The notes: generated by a model not told the origin, from the letters alone. A DNA stretch of 64,000 bases from Fictibacillus nanhaiensis (GCA_016401345.1 JAEACG010000001.1:248001-312000), one strand, 5' to 3'; counted from the stretch's first letter, positions 42,819 through 52,733 are shown. Program-made: numbers and translations.

Positions 42819-44561
42819 TTAAACCAGCTCCTTGCATTTCATGACAACTTCTGATGGCAAGAAAGGATTCCCATCATATTTTAACAAGTTTTTAATCTTC
42901 TCATGCTGTCCAACATTCATCTTTAAAATGTTCGCCAGCTGTCCTGTCGCATTGTTCTCGACTACAATTACGTTCTTTGCTTTGTCGATCATTGATCTCA
43001 TCTCATCGGCAGGGAACGGATGAATCAATCGAATATGAGCATGATTGACTTTTAATCCATCTGCTTCTAGACGAGGGATCGCTTCTTCGATAACTCCTCT
43101 TGTTGAATTGAACCCGACTAAAAGGATATCTGCTTCTTCATGAGGGGCCTGCTTGACAACCGGAACGTTAAAACTCAGATTTTGAAGTTTACGTAAACGT
43201 TTATCCATCTGCTTTTGACGGTTAGCTGCTACTTCAGAAGGCTTTCCTGTCTCATCATGCTCAACACCTGTTACATGGTGGATACCATTCTTCATACCTG
43301 GTATTACACGAGGAGAAATACCGTCTTCTGTTACTTCATAGCGCTTAAAGTACCCATCTTTATCATCCGTATCAGGTAGCTCTTCTTTCGGATCAAGCTT
43401 ACCGCGACGAATCTCTACTCGGCTATAATCTAACGGCTCTACCGATTGCTTCCCTAGAGAAAGTTGAAGATCTGTCAGTAAGATAACAGGAATCTGATAT
43501 TCTTCTGCGATATTTAACGCCTCAACAGCATCATAGAAGGCTTCTTCAACCGTACTTGGTGCCATAACCACTTTTGGAATCTCACCATGAGTACCATAGA
43601 TCATCGCCATCAAATCAGATTGTTCTTGTTTTGTAGGCAGTCCTGTTGATGGACCTCCACGCTGTGTATCTACGACAACTAAAGGAACTTCTGTCATCCC
43701 AGATAGACCTAACGCTTCCATCATTAAAGATAGACCTGGTCCTGCTGATGATGTAATTGTACGAACACCTGCATAGTTCGCTCCGATCGCCATCGTACAA
43801 GCGGCAATCTCATCTTCTGTTTGAATGACAGTCCCGCCAAACTCAGGCAGTTTTTTAATCAGGTATTCCATGATCTCAGATGCCGGCGTGATCGGATAAG
43901 CGGACATGAAACGTACGCCTCCTGCCACGAATCCTAAAGCGATCGCATCGTTTCCTATCATGAACATTCTCTTTTTGCCATCCGCTTTATTTAATTGGAA
44001 TCCATCAATTTGACCACCTGATAATTCATTGAAACGATCAGCGCCTTTTTGGATAGCTTCCATATTCTTTTCTACTACTTTTGCTCCTTTACGAGCAAAA
44101 ATCTCTTCTACAACTTCTAAATAGCTTTCTACAGGAAGACCTAAAACAGCGCTCGTCGCTCCGATCGCTACCATGTTTTTCATTAGAGATGTGCCAAGTT
44201 CACTTGCAATCTCTGTAAATGGTACAGCATATAATCTAACATTAAGGTCCTCAGGAACAGTAGGATTGAATTTTGAATCTCCAATCACAACTCCTCCATC
44301 GCGAAGTTCATGTACATTCACATCAATTGTTTCTTGATCGAATGCTATTAAAATATCAAGATCATCAGAGATCGAACGGGTTTCACTCGTGCTTACACGA
44401 ATTTTATTGTTGGTATGACCGCCTTTAATTCTGGAAGAAAAGTGTCGATAGCTATACAGATAGTAGCCTTGGCGGTTGAGTGCCATCGCAAAAATTTCAC
44501 CTGTACTATCAATTCCTTCACCTTGCTGTCCGCCAACTTTCCAAGAAAGTTGATCAATCAT
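42819..44561 (-). CDS. korA: 2-oxoacid:ferredoxin oxidoreductase, fused gamma-alpha subunit
   Basis: Larger subunit of the same enzyme, 580 residues. The N-terminal gamma-type domain (SWKVGGQQGEGIDSTGE, residues 5-21, up to about 180) is fused to the alpha domain (AYPITPASEIMEYL near 240, FGGTVIQTEDEIAACTMAIG near 257, GPGLSLMMEALG). The C-terminus (LLVGFNSTRGVIEEAI, VVENNATGQLANIL) is standard. The ATG at 44561 has GGGTGGAG upstream; the longer frame has no SD. A cre-like site lies about 200 bases upstream, suggesting carbon control. Confidence 0.94.
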   Translation of the reverse strand: MIDQLSWKVGGQQGEGIDSTGEIFAMALNRQGYYLYSYRHFSSRIKGGHTNNKIRVSTSETRSISDDLDILIAFDQETIDVNVHELRDGGVVIGDSKFNPTVPEDLNVRLYAVPFTEIASELGTSLMKNMVAIGATSAVLGLPVESYLEVVEEIFARKGAKVVEKNMEAIQKGADRFNELSGGQIDGFQLNKADGKKRMFMIGNDAIALGFVAGGVRFMSAYPITPASEIMEYLIKKLPEFGGTVIQTEDEIAACTMAIGANYAGVRTITSSAGPGLSLMMEALGLSGMTEVPLVVVDTQRGGPSTGLPTKQEQSDLMAMIYGTHGEIPKVVMAPSTVEEAFYDAVEALNIAEEYQIPVILLTDLQLSLGKQSVEPLDYSRVEIRRGKLDPKEELPDTDDKDGYFKRYEVTEDGISPRVIPGMKNGIHHVTGVEHDETGKPSEVAANRQKQMDKRLRKLQNLSFNVPVVKQAPHEEADILLVGFNSTRGVIEEAIPRLEADGLKVNHAHIRLIHPFPADEMRSMIDKAKNVIVVENNATGQLANILKMNVGQHEKIKNLLKYDGNPFLPSEVVMKCKELV

Positions 44562-44760
44562 GTACTCCACCCTTTCAGTAACCCAAACGTTAATTTTTTC
44601 AATCAATAGTTTGATTTAGTATGGTTTCATGTTGTGTTGAACGCGCATTATCACGTTTACTTAAATTATGTACTAAACGTCTACAATTCTAGACTTAACT
44701 TCATAAAAATGCAAGTATTCGCCTAGTATAATTCAAACTATTACAAAAAAAGTAAATAAA

Positions 44761-44774
44761 TGAAAACGCTTTAA
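44761..44774 (-). promoter_or_regulatory. Candidate CcpA cre site upstream of korAB
   Basis: TGAAAACGCTTTAA fits TGWAANCGNTNWCA except for one base near the end. It lies about 200 bases before korA in an otherwise featureless gap (44562-44872). Confidence 0.4.
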
Positions 44775-44872
44775 TTAAGATGCTGTTCTGTATAAATTCT
44801 AGATTTGTTTCCGCATTTCCTTCTACGATTCTCGGCATCCCTTACAAAATGAAAATAAGTCTACAAAACTAA

Positions 44873-44908
44873 AAACCTGCTTGCTCTATCGAATGAGCAA
44901 GCAGGTTT
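44873..44908 (-). terminator. Terminator of spoVS
   Basis: A perfect 14-bp stem (44873-44886 with 44895-44908) with an 8-base loop. Confidence 0.85.
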
Positions 44909-44916
44909 CACTTTAA

Positions 44917-45177
44917 TTAGCGCGGTTCAACAATTAATTTAATGGCCGTTCTTTCTTCCCCATCGATTAAGATATCTGTAAATGCTGGAATACAAATGAG
45001 GTCAACTCCGCTCGGTGCTACGAACCCTCGTGCGATAGCTACTGCTTTAACAGCTTGGTTTAATGCACCTGCTCCGATTGCCTGAATTTCAGCGCCTCCA
45101 CGTTCCCGGAGAACACCAGCAAGTGCACCAGCTACAGAGTTGGGGTTGGATTTTGCTGAAACTTTTAATATTTCCAT
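44917..45177 (-). CDS. spoVS: Stage V sporulation protein S
   Basis: Small Alba-like protein of 86 residues that affects spore coat/core development and cell division in B. subtilis. The sequence MEILKVSAKSNPNSVAGALA, then AIGAGALNQAVKAVAIARG and DLICIPAF, is the highly conserved family core. Strong SD AAGGAGG. Upstream is a near-ideal sigma-H promoter, matching its known control. In B. subtilis ymdB lies between rny and spoVS; it is absent here. Confidence 0.98.
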   Translation of the reverse strand: MEILKVSAKSNPNSVAGALAGVLRERGGAEIQAIGAGALNQAVKAVAIARGFVAPSGVDLICIPAFTDILIDGEERTAIKLIVEPR

Positions 45178-45215
45178 TGTTTTGAACCTCCTTCAGGATA
45201 GATACCTGTTCTACT

Positions 45216-45245
45216 ATATTCATTGATTAAGGCTTGTATTCCTGC
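45216..45245 (-). promoter_or_regulatory. Sigma-H promoter of spoVS
   Basis: On the minus strand GCAGGAATA (45237-45245), 12 bases, AATGAATAT (45216-45224). This fits RNAGGAWWW-N11/12-RNNGAATWW. Confidence 0.7.
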
Positions 45246-45483
45246 CGAAACAAAATTGTGCTTACTCTCTCTATTTTGTTGTTTTGTTAAAGCAGCTGCC
45301 CTATGAATAAACCCCGGTATTCTAGTACCCTTAACAAACTTCTTTCAAACCATAATGTGGTTTTTTCGGAAAAAAACTGCGATTCATTGTATTCATATAC
45401 AGCTTTTTATGTGAGCGATTCTCGGTTTACTCCTGCTCAAATTCCACACCTTCTACTAGTTACGAAAAATTTCTTCATATAAA
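45246..45483. other. Intergenic gap where ymdB would be expected
   Basis: AT-rich, no gene and no recognisable remnant of the ymdB phosphodiesterase. Confidence 0.5.
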
Positions 45484-45513
45484 AAAGCGATGGGATTGTT
45501 CTCCCACCGCTTT
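45484..45513 (-). terminator. Terminator of rny
   Basis: AAAGCGatGGGA pairs imperfectly with TCCCacCGCTTT, following the rny stop. Confidence 0.75.
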
Positions 45514-45519
45514 GTTTGT

Positions 45520-47085
45520 TTATTTTGCGTATTCAACTGCTCGAGTCTCACGAATGACTGTAACTTTGATGTGTCCTGGATAATCCAGTTCACTTTCAAT
45601 CTTTTTCGTAATATCACGTGCTAGTCGGTATGATGCTACATCATCGATCAGATCCGGTTTAACCATGATACGTATCTCACGGCCTGCTTGTATCGCAAAA
45701 GATTTTTCAACACCATCAAATGATTCTGAAATCTCTTCTAACTTTTCAAGTCTGCGTATATACGTTTCAAGTGTTTCACGGCGTGCTCCTGGTCTTGCTG
45801 CAGAAAGTGCATCTGCTGCCGCAACTAGAGTAGATATGATCGAAGTTGCTTCAGTGTCTCCGTGGTGAGACGCAATGCTGTTGATGACTACTGGGTGTTC
45901 CTTGTACTTCGTAGCAAGTTCCACACCAATGTCAACGTGACTGCCTTCAACTTCATGATCAATCGCCTTACCAATGTCATGAAGCAAACCAGCTCGTCTT
46001 GCAAGATGAACGTCTTCTCCTACTTCAGCTGCCATTAATCCAGCTAAGTAAGCCACTTCAGTTGAATGTTTTAGTACGTTTTGACCGTAACTTGTACGAT
46101 ACTTCAAACGTCCAAGAATTTTAATCAAATCAGGATGAAGTCCGTGAACACCAACTTCGAACGTTGTCTGCTCTCCTACTTCGCGGATATACTCATCCAC
46201 TTCTCGACGTGATTTTTCAACCATCTCTTCAATTCGTGCAGGGTGAATTCTTCCATCCTGTACAAGCTTGTCCAAAGCCATCCGTGCAATTTCACGGCGG
46301 ATCGGATCAAATCCAGACAGAATAACGGCTTCTGGAGTATCATCAATAATTAAGTCAATTCCAGTTAACGTTTCTAACGTCCTGATGTTTCGCCCTTCAC
46401 GTCCAATAATTCTTCCCTTCATTTCATCGTTAGGAAGGTTTACTACAGAAACTGTAGTTTCTGCTACGTGATCGGCTGCACAGCGTTGGATAGCTAGGGA
46501 AAGAATTTCTTTTGCTTTCTTGTCCGCTTCTTCTTTAGCACGGTTTTCCATCTCTTTTACCATCATCGCCAACTCATGTGTCATCTCGTTCTCAGTTTCC
46601 GTCATGATAATTTGGCGGGCTTCATCCCTGGTAATGCTGGAAATGCGCTCAAGCTCTCGCTGTTGTTCTTTCAGCAATTCCTCCACTTTGCTTTCAATCT
46701 CTTCAATTTGTCGCTGTTTTTTGGTGAGAGACTCCTCACGTCGCTCTAAAGATTCCTCTTTTTTGTCAAGAGTTTCACTTTTTCTGTCTAGGATCTCTTC
46801 TTTTTGAACCAATCGATGTTCTTGTTTTTGAAGCTCGTTTCGACGTTCGCGAATTTCGCGTTCAGCTTCGGTACGTAGCTTATGGATTTCATCTTTTGCT
46901 TCTAACAGCGCTTCTTTCTTGCTGGCGTCAGCATCGCGCTTTGCATCTTCAACAATTTGCGCAGCTGCTCGTTCTGCGCTTGAAATCTTCGCTTCAGCAA
47001 TTGATTTCCTAACAAGATATCCGACAATAGCACCGACACCTAGTGAGACAAGCAAACTGGAGATGAATACTGCTAAACTTGGCAT
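45520..47085 (-). CDS. rny: Ribonuclease Y
   Basis: Membrane-anchored endoribonuclease that initiates mRNA decay and processing. 521 residues. An N-terminal membrane helix (about 4-24) is followed by a long charged coiled coil (about 30-200), a KH domain with [15 protein letters not shown] (about 215-230) and an HD domain with the metal-binding HDIGKA (about 360). The ATG at 47085 has GAGGAGG upstream; the longer frame does not. RicA, its regulator, is at 37347. It has its own strong promoter. Confidence 0.98.
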   Translation of the reverse strand: MPSLAVFISSLLVSLGVGAIVGYLVRKSIAEAKISSAERAAAQIVEDAKRDADASKKEALLEAKDEIHKLRTEAEREIRERRNELQKQEHRLVQKEEILDRKSETLDKKEESLERREESLTKKQRQIEEIESKVEELLKEQQRELERISSITRDEARQIIMTETENEMTHELAMMVKEMENRAKEEADKKAKEILSLAIQRCAADHVAETTVSVVNLPNDEMKGRIIGREGRNIRTLETLTGIDLIIDDTPEAVILSGFDPIRREIARMALDKLVQDGRIHPARIEEMVEKSRREVDEYIREVGEQTTFEVGVHGLHPDLIKILGRLKYRTSYGQNVLKHSTEVAYLAGLMAAEVGEDVHLARRAGLLHDIGKAIDHEVEGSHVDIGVELATKYKEHPVVINSIASHHGDTEATSIISTLVAAADALSAARPGARRETLETYIRRLEKLEEISESFDGVEKSFAIQAGREIRIMVKPDLIDDVASYRLARDITKKIESELDYPGHIKVTVIRETRAVEYAK

Positions 47086-47221
47086 ATTCCCACCTCCTCT
47101 TGCTTTCTGCTTTTCATACTGCATTTTTGGCGTCAATCGTCTTACATGTGCTGTGCACCATTCATGTCGTACAAATTCTATACATATCTTTTAATTTCAT
47201 AAGAAATCAAAATATATCTTC

Positions 47222-47250
47222 ATTTTATAGGTGTGCCAAAGGCTTGTCAA
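47222..47250 (-). promoter_or_regulatory. Strong sigma-A promoter of rny
   Basis: On the minus strand perfect TTGACA (47245-47250), 17 bases, TAAAAT (47222-47227). Confidence 0.75.
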
Positions 47251-47450
47251 GAGAGTCAATCTTCTATAATAATTGGTTGACTTAAAAATAGCAAGGAGCA
47301 TATTTTGCCTGCAATATTCGCTATTATTGATGTAGTTACATTGTTACACTCGAAAAGGAGTTCACCTCCATCTCCAACTTTTGCTCGTCGCTCCGCTATG
47401 AAAATATAACGTTTTAAGCAACCATTCTCTTAAAAATGATCCGGTAAAAG
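47251..47450. other. Intergenic region between recA and rny
   Basis: About 200 bases of AT-rich sequence without a gene or recognisable RNA. The recA terminator follows. Confidence 0.4.
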
Positions 47451-47454
47451 AAAA

Positions 47455-47480
47455 AAGACCGGTCGCACTTGACCAGTCTT
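47455..47480 (-). terminator. Terminator of recA
   Basis: AAGACCGGTC/GACCAGTCTT (one mismatch), then a U-run on the minus strand. Confidence 0.8.
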
Positions 47481-47489
47481 CACTCTTGA

Positions 47490-48536
47490 CTATTCTGTTA
47501 ACTCAAACTCTTCTTCTGCTGAAGGAGCTTCTACTTCAGCTGTTGCTTTACCTTCTAGCTGATAATAGTTGCGGATCTCTGCAACGATTGCTGATGCAAT
47601 CTCAGGGTTTTCTTTAAGGAATTGCTTAGAGTTCTCACGTCCTTGACCTAAACGTTCGCCTTCGTAAGAATACCAAGCACCACTCTTTTGAACGATATCA
47701 ATGTCCGAACCGATATCAAGAATCTCACCTTGATATGAAATTCCTTCTCCGTACATAATATCCACTTCAGCCGTTCTAAACGGAGGAGCAACTTTATTTT
47801 TTACAACTTTAATCTTTGTTTTATTACCAACAACATCCTGACCTTGTTTCAACTGTTCAGCACGACGTACTTCCAAACGAACGGATGAGTAGAATTTAAG
47901 CGCTCTCCCCCCTGGTGTCGTTTCAGGGTTTCCGAACATAACGCCAACTTTTTCACGAATTTGGTTGATAAATACTGCGATGGTTTTCGATTTATTAATG
48001 GCACCCGAAAGTTTACGAAGTGCTTGGGACATAAGACGAGCTTGAAGACCAACGTGAGAATCTCCCATTTCCCCTTCAATCTCAGCTTTAGGAACAAGGG
48101 CAGCAACGGAGTCAATAATTAAAATATCTACTGCTCCACTTCTTACAAGAGCTTCAGCGATCTCTAGTGCTTGTTCACCTGTATCAGGCTGAGACAACAA
48201 GAGCTCATCGATATTAACGCCTAGCTTTTGTGCATATTCAGGATCAAGCGCATGCTCTGCATCAATAAATGCAGCTTGTCCACCATTACGTTGAACTTCT
48301 GCGATGGCATGAAGGGCAACAGTTGTTTTACCTGATGATTCAGGACCGTAAACTTCGATAATTCTTCCGCGAGGATATCCACCGATTCCAAGTGCGATGT
48401 CCAAAGTGATCGATCCACTGGATACTGTTGAAATTCGCTGTTCGGTTTGTTCACCCAATTTCATAATAGAACCTTTACCGAACTGCTTTTCAATTTGGCG
48501 TAGAGCCATATCTAGAGCTGCTTTTCTATCGCTCAT
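47490..48536 (-). CDS. recA: Recombinase RecA
   Basis: Forms filaments on single-stranded DNA for strand exchange and triggers LexA cleavage. 348 residues. Walker [10 protein letters not shown] (about 65-73), the catalytic block [10 protein letters not shown] (about 91), Walker [11 protein letters not shown] (about 140), loop L1 [10 protein letters not shown] and L2 region [20 protein letters not shown] (about 193-212) are intact; the C-terminal tail is acidic (EEEFELTE). SD GAGGAG precedes the ATG. A LexA-like box upstream links it to the SOS circuit at 18054-19095. Confidence 0.99.
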   Translation of the reverse strand: MSDRKAALDMALRQIEKQFGKGSIMKLGEQTEQRISTVSSGSITLDIALGIGGYPRGRIIEVYGPESSGKTTVALHAIAEVQRNGGQAAFIDAEHALDPEYAQKLGVNIDELLLSQPDTGEQALEIAEALVRSGAVDILIIDSVAALVPKAEIEGEMGDSHVGLQARLMSQALRKLSGAINKSKTIAVFINQIREKVGVMFGNPETTPGGRALKFYSSVRLEVRRAEQLKQGQDVVGNKTKIKVVKNKVAPPFRTAEVDIMYGEGISYQGEILDIGSDIDIVQKSGAWYSYEGERLGQGRENSKQFLKENPEIASAIVAEIRNYYQLEGKATAEVEAPSAEEEFELTE

Positions 48537-48605
48537 TCAATTCACTCCTCAAATTCATTTTACATGTATTTTTGTTTCATTAATTCTGTTACTTGCTACT
48601 TCTCT

Positions 48606-48656
48606 ATCATATCTCTTTTTTGTTCATTTGCCAATCATTTTACGAACATTTATTCG
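48606..48656 (-). promoter_or_regulatory. recA promoter with LexA box
   Basis: On the minus strand TTGGCA (48629-48634), 17 bases, TATGAT (48606-48611). CGAACATTTATTCG (48643-48656) differs by one base from the LexA box and lies just upstream of the -35. Confidence 0.7.
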
Positions 48657-48662
48657 ATTTTT

Positions 48663-49913
48663 TTATTGTCCTTCTTTGACCAATTGATTTAAATAGCGAA
48701 ATCCATGCTTAACTGCTCTTTCTCGAATCCCTTTTCTTGATCCTGCAAGTTTTATTGAATAAGAATAGGTTTGATTCTCAATTGAAATTCCGATGAACAC
48801 TGTTCCTGCAGGCTTGTCTTCTTGTGCATCGGGACCCGCAACACCAGTAAAGCTGATGCCGATGTCAGTCTTTGACTGCTTTCTAATCTCCTCTGCCATC
48901 CACTCTGCACATTCTGAGCTAACAACACCATGATCTGTGATCAAGTTATGAGGTACTTTAAGCATCGATTGTTTTAATGCGTTTGAATAAACAACGACTC
49001 CTCCCTGATAAACGGCAGAAGCACCAGGAAAATCAGTGATGATCTTGCTGAATTGCCCTCCAGTTAAGCTCTCTGCCGAAGCGATCGTCAGCTGATTATT
49101 TAGAAGAAGGTCGAAAGTTTGACTCTCTAGCGTTTCATCGTTATATCCATAAAAATAGGAACCTGTACGACTTAATACTTCTTGTTCTACTTCATCTAGC
49201 AGTCTCTTCGCCTCAGTTTCTGAAGGGTGAGCTGCAGTTAGCCGAATCGTAACTTCATGTTCAGATGCTAACGGCGCAATAGTAGGATTGCTTTGTTTTT
49301 CAATCAAATCTTGAAGCTTCGTTTCTAAGACCGATTCTCCAATACCAAAAAACTTTAATACCCGCGAATGAAACTTAGTCTGTACGTCCATCTTAGAATA
49401 AAGATAAGGAATAACATAGTTGTTAAACATCGGTCTCATCTCACTAGGTGGTCCAGGTAGGAGTATACACGTGTTGTTAACATGAGTAAACGCCATTCCA
49501 GGCGCCATACCGTTATCGTTTGGCAAGACGACAGATCCTTCTATTATGAGGGCTTGCTTCTTATTGTTAGGTGTCATCTCTCGATTGGTTTGAACAAAAT
49601 AATTGGTTATATACTCTAACGCAGCTTCGTCATGAACCAATTCCTTCTGAAACAGTTTTGCGATTGTTTCTTTAGTAAGATCGTCTTTTGTTGGTCCAAG
49701 ACCTCCAGTAAAGATGATCAGATCGGATCTTGTCCTAGCTGTTTGAATGACAGATGAAAGACGGTTTTGATTATCACCCGCTACTGAGTGATAAAAGACG
49801 TTCACTCCGATGTCAGCCAGTCCTTTTGAAATAAATTGAGCATTCGTGTTTGCGATCTGTCCTAATAAAAGTTCACTGCCAACTGCTATGATTTCTGCGT
49901 TCAACTCATACAC
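48663..49913 (-). CDS. cinA: CinA, competence/damage-inducible protein
   Basis: Two-domain protein of 416 residues. The N-terminal MoeA/MogA-like domain (AEIIAVGSELLLGQIANTN, FTGGLGPTKDDLT) has ADP-ribose-pyrophosphatase-type activity in homologues; the C-terminal CinA domain (about 255-410) has NMN deamidase features, with Ser in AESLTGG (about 270) and TGVAGP. It precedes recA, as in B. subtilis, where the two are linked in competence. The start is GTG 49913 or TTG 49904; the SD AGGGAG is closer to ideal for the TTG. Confidence 0.94.
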   Translation of the reverse strand: MYELNAEIIAVGSELLLGQIANTNAQFISKGLADIGVNVFYHSVAGDNQNRLSSVIQTARTRSDLIIFTGGLGPTKDDLTKETIAKLFQKELVHDEAALEYITNYFVQTNREMTPNNKKQALIIEGSVVLPNDNGMAPGMAFTHVNNTCILLPGPPSEMRPMFNNYVIPYLYSKMDVQTKFHSRVLKFFGIGESVLETKLQDLIEKQSNPTIAPLASEHEVTIRLTAAHPSETEAKRLLDEVEQEVLSRTGSYFYGYNDETLESQTFDLLLNNQLTIASAESLTGGQFSKIITDFPGASAVYQGGVVVYSNALKQSMLKVPHNLITDHGVVSSECAEWMAEEIRKQSKTDIGISFTGVAGPDAQEDKPAGTVFIGISIENQTYSYSIKLAGSRKGIRERAVKHGFRYLNQLVKEGQ

Positions 49914-50017
49914 GCTCCCTGATTGTATTCTCTGATATCACATCATTCAACTTTAACTATTCTAAGATTCTCCATCTTTTCTTCATGTTTTCTGCAATTT
50001 CTACTACGGCTAATAAA

Positions 50018-50046
50018 AAAACAGGAGTTATCTGCTCCTGTTTTTT
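50018..50046 (-). terminator. Terminator of pgsA
   Basis: CAGGAG/CTCCTG extended by A/T pairs, with A- and T-runs on both sides. Confidence 0.8.
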
Positions 50047-50058
50047 CTTCATTCTGGA

Positions 50059-50637
50059 TTACTTTGATTTTAATAAAATATGTTTGCTGTTCACGAAATA
50101 CTCCCAGCCAGAATATAAGGTAATGAGTGTTGCTGCCCAAAGACTGATCGTTGCAAATGGTAATCCGATCCATGCAAATGGAAGATTATGAAGCAATAGT
50201 GCTGAGATCGCAATAATTTGAATCCACATCTTCAGCTTGCCCATCTGTCCTGCTGCAATGACCTCGCCTTCTGCTGAAGCAACAGCACGGATGCCTGTAA
50301 CAGCAAACTCTCGGCTAAGGATAACGATAACCATCCATGCAGGTGCAGCTCCAAGTTCAACTAATCCTACAAGTGCAGCCGAAACGAGTAGCTTGTCTGC
50401 TAGTGGGTCCAAGAATTTCCCCAAATTCGTAACGAGATTATATTTTCGTGCATAATAGCCGTCAACCCAATCGGTGCTGGATGCAAAGATAAAGATCAGC
50501 GCAGCAACAAAATGAGTGACAGGCAATTCTTCACCAGCAATTTTCCAGACTCCCCAATCAAAATCGCCTAAAAGAACGATCATAAAGAGTGGAATTAAAA
50601 AAATTCTAGAAATGGTAATCTTATTAGGTAAGTTCAA
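50059..50637 (-). CDS. pgsA: CDP-diacylglycerol-glycerol-3-phosphate 3-phosphatidyltransferase
   Basis: Makes phosphatidylglycerol phosphate, the committed step to PG and cardiolipin, in the membrane. 192 residues with several hydrophobic helices. The CDP-alcohol phosphotransferase motif DGx2ARx8Gx3Dx3D is complete (DGYYARKYN..G..D..D, about 58-80). The start is TTG at 50637 with GGAGG 7 bases upstream. It lies between the rodZ-like gene and cinA, as in B. subtilis. Confidence 0.97.
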   Translation of the reverse strand: MNLPNKITISRIFLIPLFMIVLLGDFDWGVWKIAGEELPVTHFVAALIFIFASSTDWVDGYYARKYNLVTNLGKFLDPLADKLLVSAALVGLVELGAAPAWMVIVILSREFAVTGIRAVASAEGEVIAAGQMGKLKMWIQIIAISALLLHNLPFAWIGLPFATISLWAATLITLYSGWEYFVNSKHILLKSK

Positions 50638-50679
50638 TGAAATTCCTCCAAAATACGGTCAAAATCAATTTTGTTATAA

Positions 50680-51546
50680 CTATTGTTGAGCCTTACGAAT
50701 CACAATTTTTTGATGGATCAGATCAGTAGCAGGGACAGGATATGTGAATGCTTCCCCATTGATCTTAATAGATGTTACATGAGACGCGCCAATATTTAGT
50801 GTTACCTCTTTTGCAGAAGATAGATCAAAAGTTTCTGTTTGACCCTTTTTCATCTGGTTATCGAAATAGCTTTTCTTCGTCTCATCTTGAATACCTACGT
50901 AACTAGGACCATTTGCGCTAAGCTCTACAACGAGTTTATCCGTATCTTTCAGATCATAAGTCGTTACTTTTCCGATCGTTTCAAGCTTTGTTAACGTTTG
51001 TTGTTTCACTTCTTCTTTTGGAGCTTCAGAATCTTTTTCTTCAGTAGAATCTTCTTTGTCTTTTTTTGTTTCTTCTTTTTTCTGTGGTTTGTTTTCATCT
51101 GCATCTAATAAAACACCTGGCGCATCATTCCCGCTTTTAGCTTGATCATTCCCATCAGGAAGAAGCTTCCAAACGACAAAGAGAACAACCACGATTAAGA
51201 TTCCAATAAGTATGATTGGGATCAATCTCTTTAAAAGTGAATGGTCTTCTGATACTCCGGATCTCTCTCTTTTTGAACGGGGTTCGAACTCTGTTGTCGG
51301 TTCTTTTGCCGATTTTGGAATCTCATGAGAATATTCATCAAAGATGGTCTCATAATGCAAACCTACAGCTTCACAATAATTTTTAATAAACGCTCGAGCA
51401 TAAAACGATCCAGGAAGTACTTCATACTTTCCTTCTTCAATCGCTACTAGATATCGTTTTTGTATCTTTGTCGCTGTTTGAAGTTCTTCGAGTGACATTC
51501 CTTTTTCTTCACGTTTTTCTTTTAATAACTTACCGAGTTCTGTCAA
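50680..51546 (-). CDS. rodZ: RodZ-like protein YmfM (HTH plus membrane anchor)
   Basis: Cell-shape protein linking the MreB cytoskeleton to the envelope. About 288 residues. An N-terminal Cro-type helix-turn-helix (GKLLKEKREEKGMSLEELQ..TKIQKRYLVAIEEGKY, about 4-45) binds MreB in homologues. One membrane helix (about 107-127) follows, then a low-complexity acidic/Lys-rich linker and an extracytoplasmic DUF4115 domain (about 190-285). TTG at 51546 is chosen, since the GTG at 51555 lies within AGGTGG. It precedes pgsA as in Bacillus. Confidence 0.9.
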   Translation of the reverse strand: MTELGKLLKEKREEKGMSLEELQTATKIQKRYLVAIEEGKYEVLPGSFYARAFIKNYCEAVGLHYETIFDEYSHEIPKSAKEPTTEFEPRSKRERSGVSEDHSLLKRLIPIILIGILIVVVLFVVWKLLPDGNDQAKSGNDAPGVLLDADENKPQKKEETKKDKEDSTEEKDSEAPKEEVKQQTLTKLETIGKVTTYDLKDTDKLVVELSANGPSYVGIQDETKKSYFDNQMKKGQTETFDLSSAKEVTLNIGASHVTSIKINGEAFTYPVPATDLIHQKIVIRKAQQ

Positions 51547-51564
51547 CCTTCCCACCTACTTACG

Positions 51565-52341
51565 TCATTCTAAATTTCCGAATCCTGTTTGATCTTGTTT
51601 CAGAGCTTCATATGTAATTTCTTCATCACGATGACTTTTTAGCTCGATAATGTAGTCAAAATCATCAAGTGTATATTCCGTTTGCTGAACAAAAAGATCA
51701 GGATGTTCCACAACTTTCGCTGCAGGAAGCCTCATGATCTCTCGTATGAGCTGCCAATGCTTATCATTCATATTACGTGCTGAGACTGCACCATCAATAA
51801 TAAAAACGTGGTCAGAATCGTATTCATCATCCGCTAGCATGCTCCTAACGGTCTGACGCAATAAAGTCGATGAAATAAAGACCCAACGTTTATTCGCACA
51901 AACACTGGATGCAACGATACTCTCAGTTTTCCCCACACGCGGCATGCCTCTAACGCCGATTAATTTATGTCCTTCAACTTTATATAATTCAGCTAAAAAG
52001 TCAACTAATATACCAAGTTCATCTCTAATAAAACGAAACGTTTTCTTATCGTCAGCGTCGCGTTCAATATATCTGCCGTGTCTTACAGCGAGACGATCGC
52101 GAAGCTTCGGTTTTCGAAACTTGGTTACTGTAATGTTATCCATTGAATCTAAGATCGATTGAAGCCGGTTGATCTTTTCTTCGTTATCAATGATCAGAAG
52201 CATTCCACGTCGCTCGTTATCAACACCGTTAATCGTGACGATGTTAATTCCAAGCATACCTAATAAGGAAGATATATCCCCTAGGAGACCCGGCCGGTTT
52301 TTATGTATCTCATACTCTAAATACCATTCTTGCTCTCCCAT
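51565..52341 (-). CDS. ymfK: YmfK-like protein with ACT domain (DUF3388)
   Basis: Cytoplasmic protein of 258 residues. The N-terminus (about 4-75) is ACT-like (YLEYEIHKNRPGLLGDISSL, ITINGVDNERRGMLL), which suggests ligand sensing. The C-terminal DUF3388 part has a P-loop-like GVRGMPRVGKTES (about 130). No function is known. SD AAGGAG precedes the ATG. It lies in the conserved ymfJ-ymfK-ymfM-pgsA order. Confidence 0.88.
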   Translation of the reverse strand: MGEQEWYLEYEIHKNRPGLLGDISSLLGMLGINIVTINGVDNERRGMLLIIDNEEKINRLQSILDSMDNITVTKFRKPKLRDRLAVRHGRYIERDADDKKTFRFIRDELGILVDFLAELYKVEGHKLIGVRGMPRVGKTESIVASSVCANKRWVFISSTLLRQTVRSMLADDEYDSDHVFIIDGAVSARNMNDKHWQLIREIMRLPAAKVVEHPDLFVQQTEYTLDDFDYIIELKSHRDEEITYEALKQDQTGFGNLE

Positions 52342-52437
52342 AATTCATCTCCTTATTCTTTCAAAATGAAACAAAATTCTACATCTATTCTTGTTTCTAA
52401 TAATAAATGATTTCAATTTATTATGAAAGCAAAATAA

Positions 52438-52469
52438 AAGGATGTTAAGAAAAAATTCTTAACATCCTT
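52438..52469 (-). terminator. Terminator of ymfJ
   Basis: A perfect 14-bp stem AAGGATGTTAAGAA/TTCTTAACATCCTT with an AAAA loop. Confidence 0.85.
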
Positions 52470-52475
52470 CACCAT

Positions 52476-52733
52476 TTAGCGGCTACCGTCGTTTTGAACT
52501 AGCTTTACCATCATGTTAGCGATGGCGTGTCTTTCGTTTTCATCAGCCACTTTCCAAAGATCGGCAAGAACTTTTTCTTCCTCGTTTTTTGGTTCAACGT
52601 GGTTCGCTAAGTATCCACCGATCTCCGTTGCTAAGTTCGAGATCGTATCGTGGTTCATACCTTCGTGTTCCGCGTGATTTAAACGCTCTGCCAAGAAATC
52701 TTTCCATTGACCAAAGTTGTCTAATACAGACAT
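52476..52733 (-). CDS. ymfJ: YmfJ-like DUF3243 protein
   Basis: Small soluble helical protein of 85 residues (VLDNFGQWKDFLAERLNHAE, IGGYLANHVEPKNEEEK, LWKVADENERHAIANMMVKL). It matches YmfJ/DUF3243; function unknown. Strong AAGGAGGAG SD. It stands between ymfI and ymfK, with a terminator after it, so it may be made as its own transcript. Confidence 0.92.
   Translation of the reverse strand: MSVLDNFGQWKDFLAERLNHAEHEGMNHDTISNLATEIGGYLANHVEPKNEEEKVLADLWKVADENERHAIANMMVKLVQNDGSR

Noticed and set aside
46268-47285. Several open frames antisense to rny
   Set aside because: They mirror the codon pattern of the coiled-coil region of RNase Y, have no ribosome binding sites and resemble no known family.
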